Assembly: GCF_001556045.1 (NCBI RefSeq) | Contig: NZ_LSIC01000047.1 | Location: 99,185 to 163,184 of the forward strand | Direction: 5' to 3' | Length of the DNA stretch: 64,000 nt | Source of the DNA: Bradyrhizobium sp. CCH5-F6 | GTDB lineage: Bacteria; Pseudomonadota; Alphaproteobacteria; Rhizobiales; Xanthobacteraceae | Part shown: in pieces, positions 43,567 through 51,400 of the stretch | Numbering within the stretch: the first letter of the stretch is position 1 | Layout of the letters: every line of letters starts with the position of its first letter | The notes under the pieces: model-generated | Seen by the model: only the letters and a program-made list of their open reading frames with translations | What the model was told of the DNA's origin: nothing | Database searches by the model: none | Made by a program: the position numbers and the translations under genes

Positions 43567-44583
43567 ATGAAGCGTTTGCATGCGGCGGGCTCTGCCCTGG
43601 TGTTGGCCCTGATGCTCGGTGTACCGGCGGTGCCCGCGCGCGCGGGCGAGGCGGTCAATCTGATCCTGAACTGGACGCCGACGGCCGACCACTCGCCGTA
43701 TTACTACGCCAAGGCGCAAGGCTGGTACGAGAAGGCGGGCATCGACCTCACCATCGAGACCGGCAAGGGCTCCGGCGTCTCCGCCGCCAAGGTCGGCTCC
43801 GGTGGCTCGCCCTTCGGCGTTGCCGATCTCGCCACCATGCTGGTCGCCAAGAGCAAGGGCGCCGACACGGTTGCGGTGATGAGCGTCTATGCCAATACAG
43901 GCCAGACCTTCTATTGGCTGAAAAGCTACGGCGTGAACGGGGTGAAGGATTTCGCGGGCCACAAGATCGGCAATCCGCCCGGCGATGCCTCGCGCGTGAT
44001 GTGGCCGGCCTTCGCCAAGGCGGCGGGGCTAGCGCCGGACTCCGTCGGTTTCGTCAATGTCGGGCCGACCGCGAAGATTGCGGCGCTGAAGAGCCATACG
44101 GTGGATATCATCAGCGACTTCTACAACGAGCACGACCTCAAGGTGATCGAGTTCGGTGGCGATCTCGGCTACGTCAACTGGAAGGACATCGGGCTCAATC
44201 CTTACGGCAATTCGCTGATCGTCAACGGCGCTTACTTGCAGAAGAATCCGAAGGTCGTCGAAGACTTCGTGCGCGTCACGCAGAAGGCCTTCGCCGCCTG
44301 CGTCGCCGACGCCGCGCCGTGCCTGAAGGCGCTGCTCGACCAGGTCTCCGGTCTCGACAGGGAGAACCAGGAGCGCCAGTGGGAGCGTATCAAATTCCTG
44401 ATGACGGACGAGTTCACGACCACCAAGGCGCTCGGCTGGATCGACGGCGAGCGGATGAAGAAGGACTACGAGCTCGTCCATACCTATCTCGGAATGGAGA
44501 AGCCGTTCGACGTGACGACGGCGTTCACGACGAAGATGCTGGATCCGAGCATCAAGATGGATGCGAGCAAGGTGAAGAAGTAG
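43567..44583 (+). CDS. NMT1/THI5-like ABC periplasmic binding protein
   Basis: Predicted 338 aa. Signal peptide to about residue 26 (SALVLALMLGVPAVPARA). The NMT1/THI5 opening is NLILNWTPTADHSPYYYAKAQ, followed by GWYEKAGIDLTIETGKGSG. Such proteins bind pyrimidine precursors, riboflavin or other flat aromatic molecules. It forms an importer with the SsuC/SsuB-type genes on the opposite strand. Ribosome site GAGGAGAGG precedes ATG 43567. I see no TPP riboswitch in the leader, which argues against a thiamine-precursor role. Confidence 0.9.
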   Translation: MKRLHAAGSALVLALMLGVPAVPARAGEAVNLILNWTPTADHSPYYYAKAQGWYEKAGIDLTIETGKGSGVSAAKVGSGGSPFGVADLATMLVAKSKGADTVAVMSVYANTGQTFYWLKSYGVNGVKDFAGHKIGNPPGDASRVMWPAFAKAAGLAPDSVGFVNVGPTAKIAALKSHTVDIISDFYNEHDLKVIEFGGDLGYVNWKDIGLNPYGNSLIVNGAYLQKNPKVVEDFVRVTQKAFAACVADAAPCLKALLDQVSGLDRENQERQWERIKFLMTDEFTTTKALGWIDGERMKKDYELVHTYLGMEKPFDVTTAFTTKMLDPSIKMDASKVKK

Positions 44584-44611
44584 GGGGCTAAGCGCTCGCC
44601 TCGCATTCCGA

Positions 44612-44716
44612 CGCCATGCCCCGCGCAAGGCGGGGCATCCGGTACGCCGCAGCCTATCGGCTGACCCGCAACGTCTCGGAGTACTGGATCGCGCGCCTTC
44701 GCGGGCGACGACAGCG
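44612..44716 (+). repeat. Intergenic palindromic repeat downstream of the binding-protein gene
   Basis: Begins with hairpin ATGCCCCGC / GGCGGGGCAT and ends with GCGCGCCTTCGCGGGCG-type hairpin. It resembles a repeat frequent in Bradyrhizobium intergenic DNA; no second copy in this window. Confidence 0.55.
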
Positions 44717-44785
44717 GTGTGTTTGGTGATAGCGCCTGCCGAAACCCGCCGCTCACCCGGCCCCCTCCCACGCAAGCACGGAGAG

Positions 44786-44802
44786 TTAACCAGCCGTTAA
44801 CC
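44786..44802 (+). promoter_or_regulatory. Perfect CtrA box upstream of minC
   Basis: TTAACCAGCCGTTAACC contains the exact CtrA consensus TTAA-N7-TTAA (44786-44800). A third half-site TTAACC follows at 44818-44823. The box is about 50-65 bases before the minC start. Confidence 0.65.
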
Positions 44803-44852
44803 ATATCCGCCGCATCGTTAACCATTCAATAACAGGGAACGAGTCGGCCGCT

Positions 44853-45551
44853 ATGGAGGCTGCAGCAAAAGTCCAACGTCAAATGGTGCGCCTGCGCGGG
44901 CGCTCCTATGTGGCCTTCGTGTTCACGCCGACGGTTCCGATCCAGGACTGGCTGCAGGAGATCGACGCGACGATCGCGCGATCGCCGGGCTTCTTCGCCG
45001 GCCGGCCGGTGGTGATCGACCTGTCCTCGGTCGATCTCAGCCAGTCCGGAATCGGCCATCTGCTCACCAGCCTCCAGGACCGCAACGTCCGCGTGCTCGG
45101 CATCGAGGGGGTGGAGGAGGGGAAGCTGACCGCCATGATGCCGCCGCTGCTCTCGGGCGGGCGCAGCTGCGTGGTCGAGCCGAGCGCGCCCAAGAAGGCC
45201 GAAGTGAAGGTGGAGATCAAGCCGACCTCCCTGTTGCTCGAGGCTCCCGTGCGCTCCGGCCAGACCGTGATCTTCCCGGATGGCGACGTCACCATTCTGG
45301 GCTCGGTCGGTTCCGGCGCGGAAGTCGTCGCCGGCGGTTCCATCCACATCTACGGCGCGTTGCGCGGTCGCGCCATGGCGGGCGTGAACGGACACACGAG
45401 CGCGCGCATCTATTGTCAGAAGATCGAAGCCGAACTGCTTGCAATCGACGGGTTTTATCAGACCGCCGACGACATTGACGAGGCCTTGCGGGGCCGGCCG
45501 GCCCAAGCCTTCCTGCAAGGCAACACCATGCGAATTACCGCGCTGAACTGA
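44853..45551 (+). CDS. minC: Septum site-determining protein MinC
   Basis: Predicted 232 aa. The N-terminal domain (about 1-105) is the FtsZ-inhibiting part; the C-terminal beta-helix (about 125-232) shows the MinC signature VRSGQTVIFPDGDVTILGSV, AGGSIHIYGALRGRAMAG and GNTMRITALN. It blocks Z-ring assembly away from midcell when recruited by MinD. It is first in a minC-minD-minE operon with a perfect CtrA box in the promoter region, so cell-cycle control is likely. Confidence 0.97.
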   Translation: MEAAAKVQRQMVRLRGRSYVAFVFTPTVPIQDWLQEIDATIARSPGFFAGRPVVIDLSSVDLSQSGIGHLLTSLQDRNVRVLGIEGVEEGKLTAMMPPLLSGGRSCVVEPSAPKKAEVKVEIKPTSLLLEAPVRSGQTVIFPDGDVTILGSVGSGAEVVAGGSIHIYGALRGRAMAGVNGHTSARIYCQKIEAELLAIDGFYQTADDIDEALRGRPAQAFLQGNTMRITALN

Positions 45552-45570
45552 CCAGAAGGAGACAATCGAG

Positions 45571-46386
45571 ATGGCCAAGGTACTGGTCGTGACATCAGGC
45601 AAGGGCGGGGTCGGCAAGACCACCACGACCGCCGCGCTGGGAGCGGCGCTCGCGCAACGCGGCGACAAGGTTGTCGTCGTCGATTTCGACGTCGGTCTGC
45701 GCAATCTCGACCTCGTGATGGGGGCCGAGCGCCGTGTCGTGTTCGACCTCATCAACGTGGTGCAGGGCGTCGCGAAACTTCCGCAGGCGCTGATCCGCGA
45801 CAAGCGGCTGGAGAATCTCTGGCTGCTGCCGGCCTCGCAGACCCGCGACAAGGACGCGCTCTCGGAAGAGGGCGTCGGCAAGGTCATCGACGATCTGCGC
45901 AGCCGCTTCGACTGGGTGATCTGCGACAGCCCGGCCGGCATCGAGCGCGGCGCCTCCATGGCGATGCGCTTCGCGGACGAGGCCGTGATCGTCACCAATC
46001 CGGAAGTCTCTTCGGTGCGCGATTCCGACCGCATCATCGGCATGCTCGATTCCAAGACGGTGCGGGCCGAGAAAGGCGAGCGCGTCGAGAAGCACATCCT
46101 GATCACGCGCTACGATCCCTCCCGCGCCGCGCGTGGCGAGATGCTGACGATCGACGACATCCTCGAGATCCTGGCGACACCGTTGCTCGGCATCATCCCG
46201 GAGAGCCAGGACGTGCTGCGCGCTTCCAACGTCGGCACGCCCGTGACGCTGTCGAACGCGGACGGCGCGCCGGCGCGGGCCTATATCGACGCGGCGCGTC
46301 GGCTGTGCGGCGAAACCGTCGCCATGCAGGTGCCGGCCGAGCGCAAGGGCTTCATGGATCGCCTGCTGCGACGGAGGGCTGCATGA
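45571..46386 (+). CDS. minD: Septum site-determining ATPase MinD
   Basis: Predicted 271 aa. Deviant Walker A KGGVGKTTT at 11-19, switch regions DFDVGLRNLDLVMG and CDSPAGIERGA, and a C-terminal amphipathic helix (RKGFMDRLLRRRAA) that is the membrane-targeting sequence. It binds the membrane with ATP, recruits MinC and is released by MinE. Nineteen bases after minC, with AGAAGGAGA as ribosome site. Confidence 0.97.
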   Translation: MAKVLVVTSGKGGVGKTTTTAALGAALAQRGDKVVVVDFDVGLRNLDLVMGAERRVVFDLINVVQGVAKLPQALIRDKRLENLWLLPASQTRDKDALSEEGVGKVIDDLRSRFDWVICDSPAGIERGASMAMRFADEAVIVTNPEVSSVRDSDRIIGMLDSKTVRAEKGERVEKHILITRYDPSRAARGEMLTIDDILEILATPLLGIIPESQDVLRASNVGTPVTLSNADGAPARAYIDAARRLCGETVAMQVPAERKGFMDRLLRRRAA

Positions 46387-46664
46387 GCATGGGCTTGCTA
46401 CGGCTTCTCCGCGGCAACAAGGCCACTGCACCGGTCGCGCGCGAACGTTTGCAGATCCTGCTTGCCCACGAACGTGGAATGCGCGGCCAGCCCGATTTGC
46501 TCGCTGTGCTGCGTGAGGAAATTCTCGTCGTCGTGTCCAAGCACGTGACGCTGGACCCGACCAAGGTCATCGTCCGGCTCGAACGCGGCGACGAGGTTTC
46601 GACCCTGGAGGTCGACATCGAGGTGCCCAACGATCTCGAGCGCAAGCGCGTCGCGGTCGCGTAG
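46383..46664 (+). CDS. minE: Cell-division topological specificity factor MinE
   Basis: Predicted 93 aa. N-terminal membrane/anti-MinCD region MGLLRLLRGNKATAPVARER, then LAHERGMRGQPDLLAVLREE and the dimerisation domain ending ERGDEVSTLEVDIEVP. It stimulates MinD ATPase and sets the oscillation. The start overlaps the minD stop by four bases. A strong terminator follows 40 bases after its stop, closing the operon. Confidence 0.97.
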   Translation: MSMGLLRLLRGNKATAPVARERLQILLAHERGMRGQPDLLAVLREEILVVVSKHVTLDPTKVIVRLERGDEVSTLEVDIEVPNDLERKRVAVA

Positions 46665-46704
46665 GGGAACGCGGCCGAAGACTACCCGTTTTGGGGTGGG
46701 TGAG

Positions 46705-46745
46705 AAGGCGGTCCGCCGGGCATGGCGGGCCGCCTTTGTCTTGGG
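46705..46745 (+). terminator. Rho-independent terminator of minCDE
   Basis: AAGGCGGTCCGCC (46705-46717) pairs with GGCGGGCCGCCTT (46724-46736) with a single G-T wobble, around a six-base loop, followed by TTGTCTT. Confidence 0.8.
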
Positions 46746-46752
46746 GCCGGCG

Positions 46753-46778
46753 GGAACGGTACCCGCGGCGCGATCGTT
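46753..46778 (+). promoter_or_regulatory. EcfG-type stress promoter
   Basis: GGAAC (46753-46757), 17 bases, CGTT (46775-46778): an exact fit to the alphaproteobacterial general-stress sigma factor pattern. It lies 62 bases before the small gene at 46840. Confidence 0.5.
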
Positions 46779-46839
46779 GTCAGGGACCCGCGGAGCGCCG
46801 GACCGGGCACCGCGGTTTCCGCCAGCCGGGAGAGCGCCC

Positions 46840-47025
46840 ATGATGTCCGAAGTTCAGGTCCACGCCGTTGCGCGGCAGATGCTCGAACAGCACGGTTTTG
46901 CTGCGATCGCGAAGGCCACCGAGCAGGCCCAGGCCTGCGAGGGCCGCGGCGAGGCCGACGAGGCCAGGGAGTGGCGTCACATCGCCGATGCCATGAAGAT
47001 CATGCGCGGCCCCCATCAGAGCTGA
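46840..47025 (+). CDS. Small helical hypothetical protein, 61 aa
   Basis: MMSEVQVHAVARQMLEQHGF opens a fully helical chain rich in Ala/Glu/Lys (KATEQAQACEGRGEADEARE). No membrane segment or known domain. GGGAGAG precedes the double ATG, and an exact EcfG-type promoter lies just upstream, so it is probably a stress-induced small protein. The in-frame upstream extension to 46696 overlaps the min terminator and is not likely coding. Confidence 0.6.
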   Translation: MMSEVQVHAVARQMLEQHGFAAIAKATEQAQACEGRGEADEAREWRHIADAMKIMRGPHQS

Positions 47026-47044
47026 GATTTCGCAAGCGCCCGCT

Positions 47045-47293
47045 TCAGCGCTCCCCGCGATCGGCGCCGTTGGACGATGTCCGGTTCTGCGTCTGCGGCT
47101 GCGCGCGTTCGCCGGCGCCCTTGCAGGGGAGCGGTTCCCACGAACCGTCCGGCCCCTGCTGATAGGCGCTGCAGGACGACGAGGTGGATTTTTCCTCGCC
47201 TTTCTGGGTGTCGGAATTCCTCGCCAGCACGGGCGCAGTCAGCACCGTGGCGGCCGCAATCGCGCCGGCGAAAACGAAATGGATACTCCGCAT
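47045..47293 (-). CDS. Small exported protein, 82 aa
   Basis: Signal peptide MRSIHFVFAGAIAAATVLTA with cleavage near VLA. The mature chain is polar and low-complexity with two cysteines (SSSCSAYQQGPDGSWEPLPC). AGGAGG lies seven bases before ATG. Small periplasmic or surface proteins of this kind are common in the clade; no function can be assigned. Confidence 0.65.
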   Translation of the reverse strand: MRSIHFVFAGAIAAATVLTAPVLARNSDTQKGEEKSTSSSCSAYQQGPDGSWEPLPCKGAGERAQPQTQNRTSSNGADRGER

Positions 47294-47404
47294 GAGGACC
47301 TCCTGTTCGAATTCGAAGAGGCCGCATACTTTCGAGGATTGTGACGATTTTGGGCCGCAGCGGAGGTTCCGTCGCGGCGTGCTTAGCGCGGCGAAGCCGG
47401 CTCG

Positions 47405-47797
47405 CTAACCGCCCTTGCTGCGGATCAGGCCGGCGAGGTTGGTCTTCTGGGCCTCGCACCAGCCGGTCATGCCGAGGCGGCGCTGGTCCATGTCGGTCGC
47501 CTGGGTCGCGATCGCGACCTCGGTCATCAGATCGTCGTCCTGCTTCTCGCCCAGCTTGCCGCCGGTGTGCATCCAGGCGATCGCCTTGCGCACCTTCTCG
47601 GTCGTGCCGTCGGGCAGGTGCATCTGCTGCGCCTTCTGCACCAGGTCCTGATAGACGAGGTCCGTGTTGGGGCACTCGACCTTGGCGGCGAAGGCCTGCA
47701 GGACCATCGTGACATAGATTGATCGCGGCGGGGCGTCAGCCGCCTGGGCCGGCGCAGCCAGCAGCAACAGCCCTGTCATCAGAAAGCCGGTGCGCAT
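47405..47797 (-). CDS. Exported hypothetical protein, 130 aa
   Basis: Signal peptide to about residue 19 (LMTGLLLLAAPAQA). The mature part is helical with two cysteines (KVECPNTDL and GWCEAQK) positioned to form one disulfide. Ribosome site GGAGGAGG upstream. No domain recognised. Possibly a small periplasmic binding or structural protein. Confidence 0.7.
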   Translation of the reverse strand: MRTGFLMTGLLLLAAPAQAADAPPRSIYVTMVLQAFAAKVECPNTDLVYQDLVQKAQQMHLPDGTTEKVRKAIAWMHTGGKLGEKQDDDLMTEVAIATQATDMDQRRLGMTGWCEAQKTNLAGLIRSKGG

Positions 47798-47924
47798 CCC
47801 TGGAACCTCCTCCGTTTTTTTGAGAGGCTAGCGGTCGGCGCGTCGCTCCGCAATGGTGCGCGGCGCAATTGTCCTGCGTCGGGGCAGTAGGCTAACCTGA
47901 CGCTCCCCGGTCTCGGAGCGCGAC

Positions 47925-48710
47925 ATGAGCCTGTTCAGCACGCCGTTCGATCCTGCACGCGACACCGCGCTCGTCACCGGCGCGGGCAATGGCATCGGCC
48001 GCGCGATCGCGCAGGCCCTGGTCGGCGAGGGCGTGCGGACCGTGTTCGCGGATGTGAGCGCGGCGCGGGTGCATGCCGCGATCAGCGCCAGCGAGCAGCC
48101 CGCTCTCGCCGTGCCCTGGGTCGGCGATCTCGCCAGGCTCGAGGCCTGCGATGATCTGCTGGCGGCCGCGCATGCCGCGCTGGGCGAGATCACGCATTTC
48201 GTCCACAGCGCTTCGCCGCCGCGGCGGGAGGCCGATCATGTGCTCGCGGTCGATCGCAGGACCTGGCAGGACATGCATGCCGTCAATCTCGACGCCGGCT
48301 TTCACTTGTCGCGCGAGCTCGCAAAGCGGCTGATCGCAGCGAAGCGGCCGGGCTCGTTCCTGCTTCTCACCTCGCTGCATGCTGGCACGCCGCGCAACCT
48401 GCCGCATTATTCGACGGCGAAGGCGGGGCTGGCTATGCTGGTGAAGGAGCTGGCCAAGACGCTTGGCCGCCACGATATTCGCGTCAACGCGCTGGTCCCC
48501 GGTGCGATCGCGGCTGGCGGTTTCGTTGCGGATCCCGCGCTGGCGCGGCACATTCCGCTCGGGCGTCTCGGCGAGGCCGGGGATCTCGTGCCGATGGCGC
48601 TCACGGTGCTGTCGAACAAGCTCTCCGCTTACGTCACCGGCGCAGCCTTCGTCGTCGACGGCGGCCTGTCGCTGACCAACTGGTTCGAGACGCCGGCGCT
48701 TGAAGAGTAG
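47925..48710 (+). CDS. Short-chain dehydrogenase/reductase
   Basis: Predicted 261 aa, classical SDR. Cofactor loop TGAGNGIGRAIA (about 18-29), with the usual catalytic region LLLTSLHAGTPRNLPHYSTA-K (Ser, Tyr and Lys of the Y-x3-K motif as YSTAK) and the C-terminal G-x-VVDGG-like AFVVDGGLSL. It reduces or oxidises an alcohol/ketone with NAD(P)(H). Stand-alone gene followed by a clear terminator. Confidence 0.92.
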   Translation: MSLFSTPFDPARDTALVTGAGNGIGRAIAQALVGEGVRTVFADVSAARVHAAISASEQPALAVPWVGDLARLEACDDLLAAAHAALGEITHFVHSASPPRREADHVLAVDRRTWQDMHAVNLDAGFHLSRELAKRLIAAKRPGSFLLLTSLHAGTPRNLPHYSTAKAGLAMLVKELAKTLGRHDIRVNALVPGAIAAGGFVADPALARHIPLGRLGEAGDLVPMALTVLSNKLSAYVTGAAFVVDGGLSLTNWFETPALEE

Positions 48711-48742
48711 AGATCGTTCCGATGTGGTCGGAGCGATCTTTG
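48711..48742 (+). terminator. Terminator of the SDR gene
   Basis: AGATCGTTCCGA (48711-48722) pairs with TCGGAGCGATCT (48728-48739), one G-T wobble, five-base loop, followed by TT. It starts directly after the stop codon. Confidence 0.65.
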
Positions 48743-48799
48743 GGTTCGGCGCGCTTTCTCAACGCGAACCGGCATCCACTTCGCTTGAAAAAGTCCTGC

Positions 48800-49030
48800 C
48801 TAGCGTTGCCAGGCCGGCACCGGATCGAGCGGCGTGCGATAGAGCTCGTTGTGATCGCGATCGGTGACGCGCACCGCGCAACCCTTCTGTTGCAGCTCGG
48901 GCTTCACCTGCGACAGCTCGCATGCCAATTGATCGGCGCGATCGGAGGCAACCTCGATGTCTTCGAGGATGATTCCACCCTGGTTCTTGAACTCACCACC
49001 AACCACAAGATCGAAGTAGTAGTAGGGCAT
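48800..49030 (-). CDS. DUF6894-type small protein, 76 aa
   Basis: It starts MPYYYFDLVVGGEFKNQGGI and continues ILEDIEVASDRADQLACELS, the P-x-YYFD...G...LED-x-x-A pattern of the small DUF6894 family abundant in Bradyrhizobium and relatives. Cytosolic, function unknown. A longer in-frame start at 49078 would add 16 residues outside the family pattern. Confidence 0.7.
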   Translation of the reverse strand: MPYYYFDLVVGGEFKNQGGIILEDIEVASDRADQLACELSQVKPELQQKGCAVRVTDRDHNELYRTPLDPVPAWQR

Positions 49031-49175
49031 CCGAATTCCCCGGTGTGACGATCTGAGCTTCAGAGCAAGTCTCAACACGAGTCCGATGATACCACTGAGT
49101 CGATATCTGCCGAATGAACAGGACGCGCAATCTCTGTGCGTATGACGGAGAAATGATGTGCAGCGCGCAGGCTCG

Positions 49176-49190
49176 TTAAGAATTTATTAA
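49176..49190 (+). promoter_or_regulatory. Perfect CtrA box in intergenic DNA
   Basis: TTAAGAATTTATTAA, exact TTAA-N7-TTAA. The nearest downstream plus-strand element is the candidate small RNA with its terminator; on the minus strand the DUF6894 gene starts about 146 bases away. Confidence 0.55.
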
Positions 49191-49204
49191 ACATGCTTGC
49201 CGGA

Positions 49205-49297
49205 TCATAAGGCATGGAATTGCAGCAGAACCGGGCTCCGGGAACCGGCAGCTGCAAGAGAAGGCCGGCGGCATAGATCCCGACGGCCTTTTCTCTT
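49205..49297 (+). ncRNA. Candidate small RNA or attenuated leader
   Basis: Downstream of a perfect CtrA box, the sequence folds as TTGCAGC (49220-49226) with GCTGCAA (49251-49257), enclosing a small CCGG/CCGG stem, followed by the terminator stem AAGGCCG (49261-49267) / CGGCCTT (49284-49290) and TTCTCTT. A 20-codon ORF (ATG 49214, stop TAG 49274-49276) behind AAGG could make it a leader-peptide transcript instead. The 5' end is a guess. Confidence 0.3.
49261..49297 (+). terminator. Terminator-like hairpin
   Basis: AAGGCCG pairs with CGGCCTT around 16 bases, followed by a T-rich TTCTCTT. No annotated gene ends here, which is why a short transcript is suspected. Confidence 0.45.
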
Positions 49298-49385
49298 GAA
49301 CGGAAAACGAGCGAGACATCGCTCCCGTAATCGCCCGGACTCAACGCATCACATCGACTCGGACAGCCTGCGCGACTTCACGACT

Positions 49386-50402
49386 CTACCGCAGCGGCAT
49401 CGGCGGGCGCACGACGGGTCCATCGTCATCGGCAACGGCTTGTGTCGTCGTGACCGGCGCAGCGGGTGGCGAGGCCGCGGCAGACTGCGACGGCGGAGGT
49501 GCGAGCGGCGTCGGCGCATAAGCCGGCATGTAGGTCTGCGACACGGCCGGCTTCGGTTTGCGAACCGGCGGCGCCTGAGGCCGTGGTGGAAGCGCCGACA
49601 CGCGGGCACGGGGATCGACCGGCGGTTTCGCCTCGGCCAGCGGCTTCGGTGCGGGCGGCTTTGCCATCTCGCGCGCCATCTGCTCCTGTCCGGCCTTCAG
49701 CTCGGCGATATTGGCCTTGAGCTGTTCGATCTGCTGCGCCATCGCGGCGAGATCGCGGGTCATCGATTGCACGGACTGCGCGGCATCGACGGGCTGTGCC
49801 GCTGCAGGCGCGGCTGCGGCGACCTGAGCCGCGGGCGGCGTTGCGGATTGGTCGGCCGCCTGATCCGCAGTGGCGTCCACCGGGGGCGTTGCGGCCTGCA
49901 CGGCAGCGACCGGAGCGCTCTGCGACGTCGCAGGTAGCAACGAGGTCGCAGGCAGCAACGACGTCAGCACCGGCGTCCATTCGGCGAGCATCTGCTTTGC
50001 CGTGTCGCCGTGCTGGTCCCAGGCGATGGTGGCGGCCGCGCTGGCGCCCGCAAACAGGAACGCGACGAACGCACCGCGCAGCCACTTGCCGACCGAGGAT
50101 CGCTTCTGCCTGACCGGATCGTCGCTGGCCGCGACGCGGACAGCCGTGTCGACCGACGGTGCCGCGGCGGGTTTTCCGAAGACGACGTTGATGGTGGGCT
50201 CGGGCGCGCGCGCCGGCTCGGGCGCGAACTTCGGCTCCGGACGCGGCGCGATCTCCGGCGCCAGCGCAGGCGACACGCTGGTGGGCCGCGAGGCAAGCAC
50301 GATCTCGGGAGAGATCTGAACCGCGTCGTGCGGATCGTTGTCCTTGACCGTGTCCTTCACGATCTCATCGACGATTTGCTTGGCGTTCAGCGTCGCGAGC
50401 AT
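49386..50402 (-). CDS. Single-pass membrane protein with Pro/Ala-rich periplasmic region and coiled coil
   Basis: Predicted 338 aa from ATG 50402, with AAGGAG seven bases upstream. Cytosolic N-terminus about 1-115, one transmembrane helix at about 123-142 (GAFVAFLFAGASAAATIAW), an Ala/Pro/Gln-rich stretch, a short coiled coil (MTRDLAAMAQQIEQLKANIA), and a proline-rich tail. A short internal duplication SLLPAT-SLLPAT is visible. This type of protein is conserved in Bradyrhizobium but uncharacterised; the layout suggests an envelope-spanning structural role. Confidence 0.75.
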   Translation of the reverse strand: MLATLNAKQIVDEIVKDTVKDNDPHDAVQISPEIVLASRPTSVSPALAPEIAPRPEPKFAPEPARAPEPTINVVFGKPAAAPSVDTAVRVAASDDPVRQKRSSVGKWLRGAFVAFLFAGASAAATIAWDQHGDTAKQMLAEWTPVLTSLLPATSLLPATSQSAPVAAVQAATPPVDATADQAADQSATPPAAQVAAAAPAAAQPVDAAQSVQSMTRDLAAMAQQIEQLKANIAELKAGQEQMAREMAKPPAPKPLAEAKPPVDPRARVSALPPRPQAPPVRKPKPAVSQTYMPAYAPTPLAPPPSQSAAASPPAAPVTTTQAVADDDGPVVRPPMPLR

Positions 50403-50658
50403 TGCAGCTCCTTTGAAGCCCAGTGTTTGAAATATTGTCCGCATCGGCGCGGAGGCCGATCTGTCGAGGTGAACCCACCCCGAGCCCCATGACGCACGAG
50501 TCCAGCCGGGTTTGACCAAAGCAAGGCGTGGGGATGGAGATGATGCGACAGTCTTCTGCCGTTTGTGGTCATGGAACCCGCCCATCGAACACGCGCACGT
50601 GTTCCGTCCCGCCTTGTTTTCTGCACGATTTTGGCAGCAAGTGGGGGAATCGGGGGTT

Positions 50659-51339
50659 ATGCCTATTCTTCAGCGGGGGCCGGCGGTGCCAAGATCTCTA
50701 CTCGTTTTGTTCGTTGCAGCCTTGCTGCCGCTGGGCGGCTGCATGCAGACGACGCTTTCGCCATCGACGGATGCGAGCATGACGCCGCGCGACCGTCAAT
50801 TGCTCGCGCATGCGCCTTACGCGCAGGCGAAAGTACCTGAGCAGTATCTGCGTCATATCGTCGATTACCACCGCAAGGAGCAGCCGGGCACGATCCTGGT
50901 CGATACCGATGCGCGCTACCTCTACTTCGTGCTGCCCGACGGCAAGGCTATGCGCTACGGCGTCGCGGTCGGCGAGGAAGCCATGGCGTTCTCGGGTGTC
51001 GCGCGTGTCGGCCGGCTGGCGGAATGGCCGGACTGGGTTCCCACGGCGGACATCCAGGCACGGCTCGGGCCGTATCCACCGCGTGTTGCCGGCGGTCCCG
51101 CCAATCCGCTGGGAGCGCGTGGCATCTACCTCTATGTGGGGAACAAGGACACGCTCTACCGCATCCACGGCACCAACCAGCCGGAATATATCGGGCAGGC
51201 GATCTCGTCGGGCTGCATCCGGATGCGCAACGAGGACATCATCGATCTCTACGACCGGGTGAAGCTCAATTCGATGGTGGTGGTGCTGCCCCCCGGGCAG
51301 AACGCGCAGGCGGAGAGGGGTACGCGCTGGCGCGGGTGA
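50659..51339 (+). CDS. L,D-transpeptidase lipoprotein (YkuD/ErfK family)
   Basis: Predicted 226 aa. Lipobox LPLGGC with Cys28 predicted to be lipidated. The YkuD domain shows H170 in IHGTNQPEYIG and the catalytic C186 in AISSGCIRM, the canonical HGTN...SxGCIRM motif. It forms 3-3 cross-links or attaches proteins to peptidoglycan in the periplasm. ATG 50659 starts the signal peptide; the in-frame region upstream is not coding-like. Confidence 0.93.
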   Translation: MPILQRGPAVPRSLLVLFVAALLPLGGCMQTTLSPSTDASMTPRDRQLLAHAPYAQAKVPEQYLRHIVDYHRKEQPGTILVDTDARYLYFVLPDGKAMRYGVAVGEEAMAFSGVARVGRLAEWPDWVPTADIQARLGPYPPRVAGGPANPLGARGIYLYVGNKDTLYRIHGTNQPEYIGQAISSGCIRMRNEDIIDLYDRVKLNSMVVVLPPGQNAQAERGTRWRG

Positions 51340-51400
51340 GGACCGCGCCTTGCGCCGGTTCGATTTCCGCCAGCCCAGCCGTACTTGAGTCGTATACAGC

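Larger units (their letters stand above)
49031..49385. other. Gene-poor 355-bp region with CtrA box and possible small RNA
   Basis: No protein-coding gene is convincing here. It contains a perfect CtrA box (49176-49190), a 20-codon ORF (49214-49276) and an intrinsic-terminator-like hairpin (49261-49297), described separately. Confidence 0.5.

Noticed and set aside
49072..49344. 90-codon minus-strand frame in the gene-poor region
   Set aside because: No domain or ribosome site; it overlaps the CtrA box and terminator-like hairpin.
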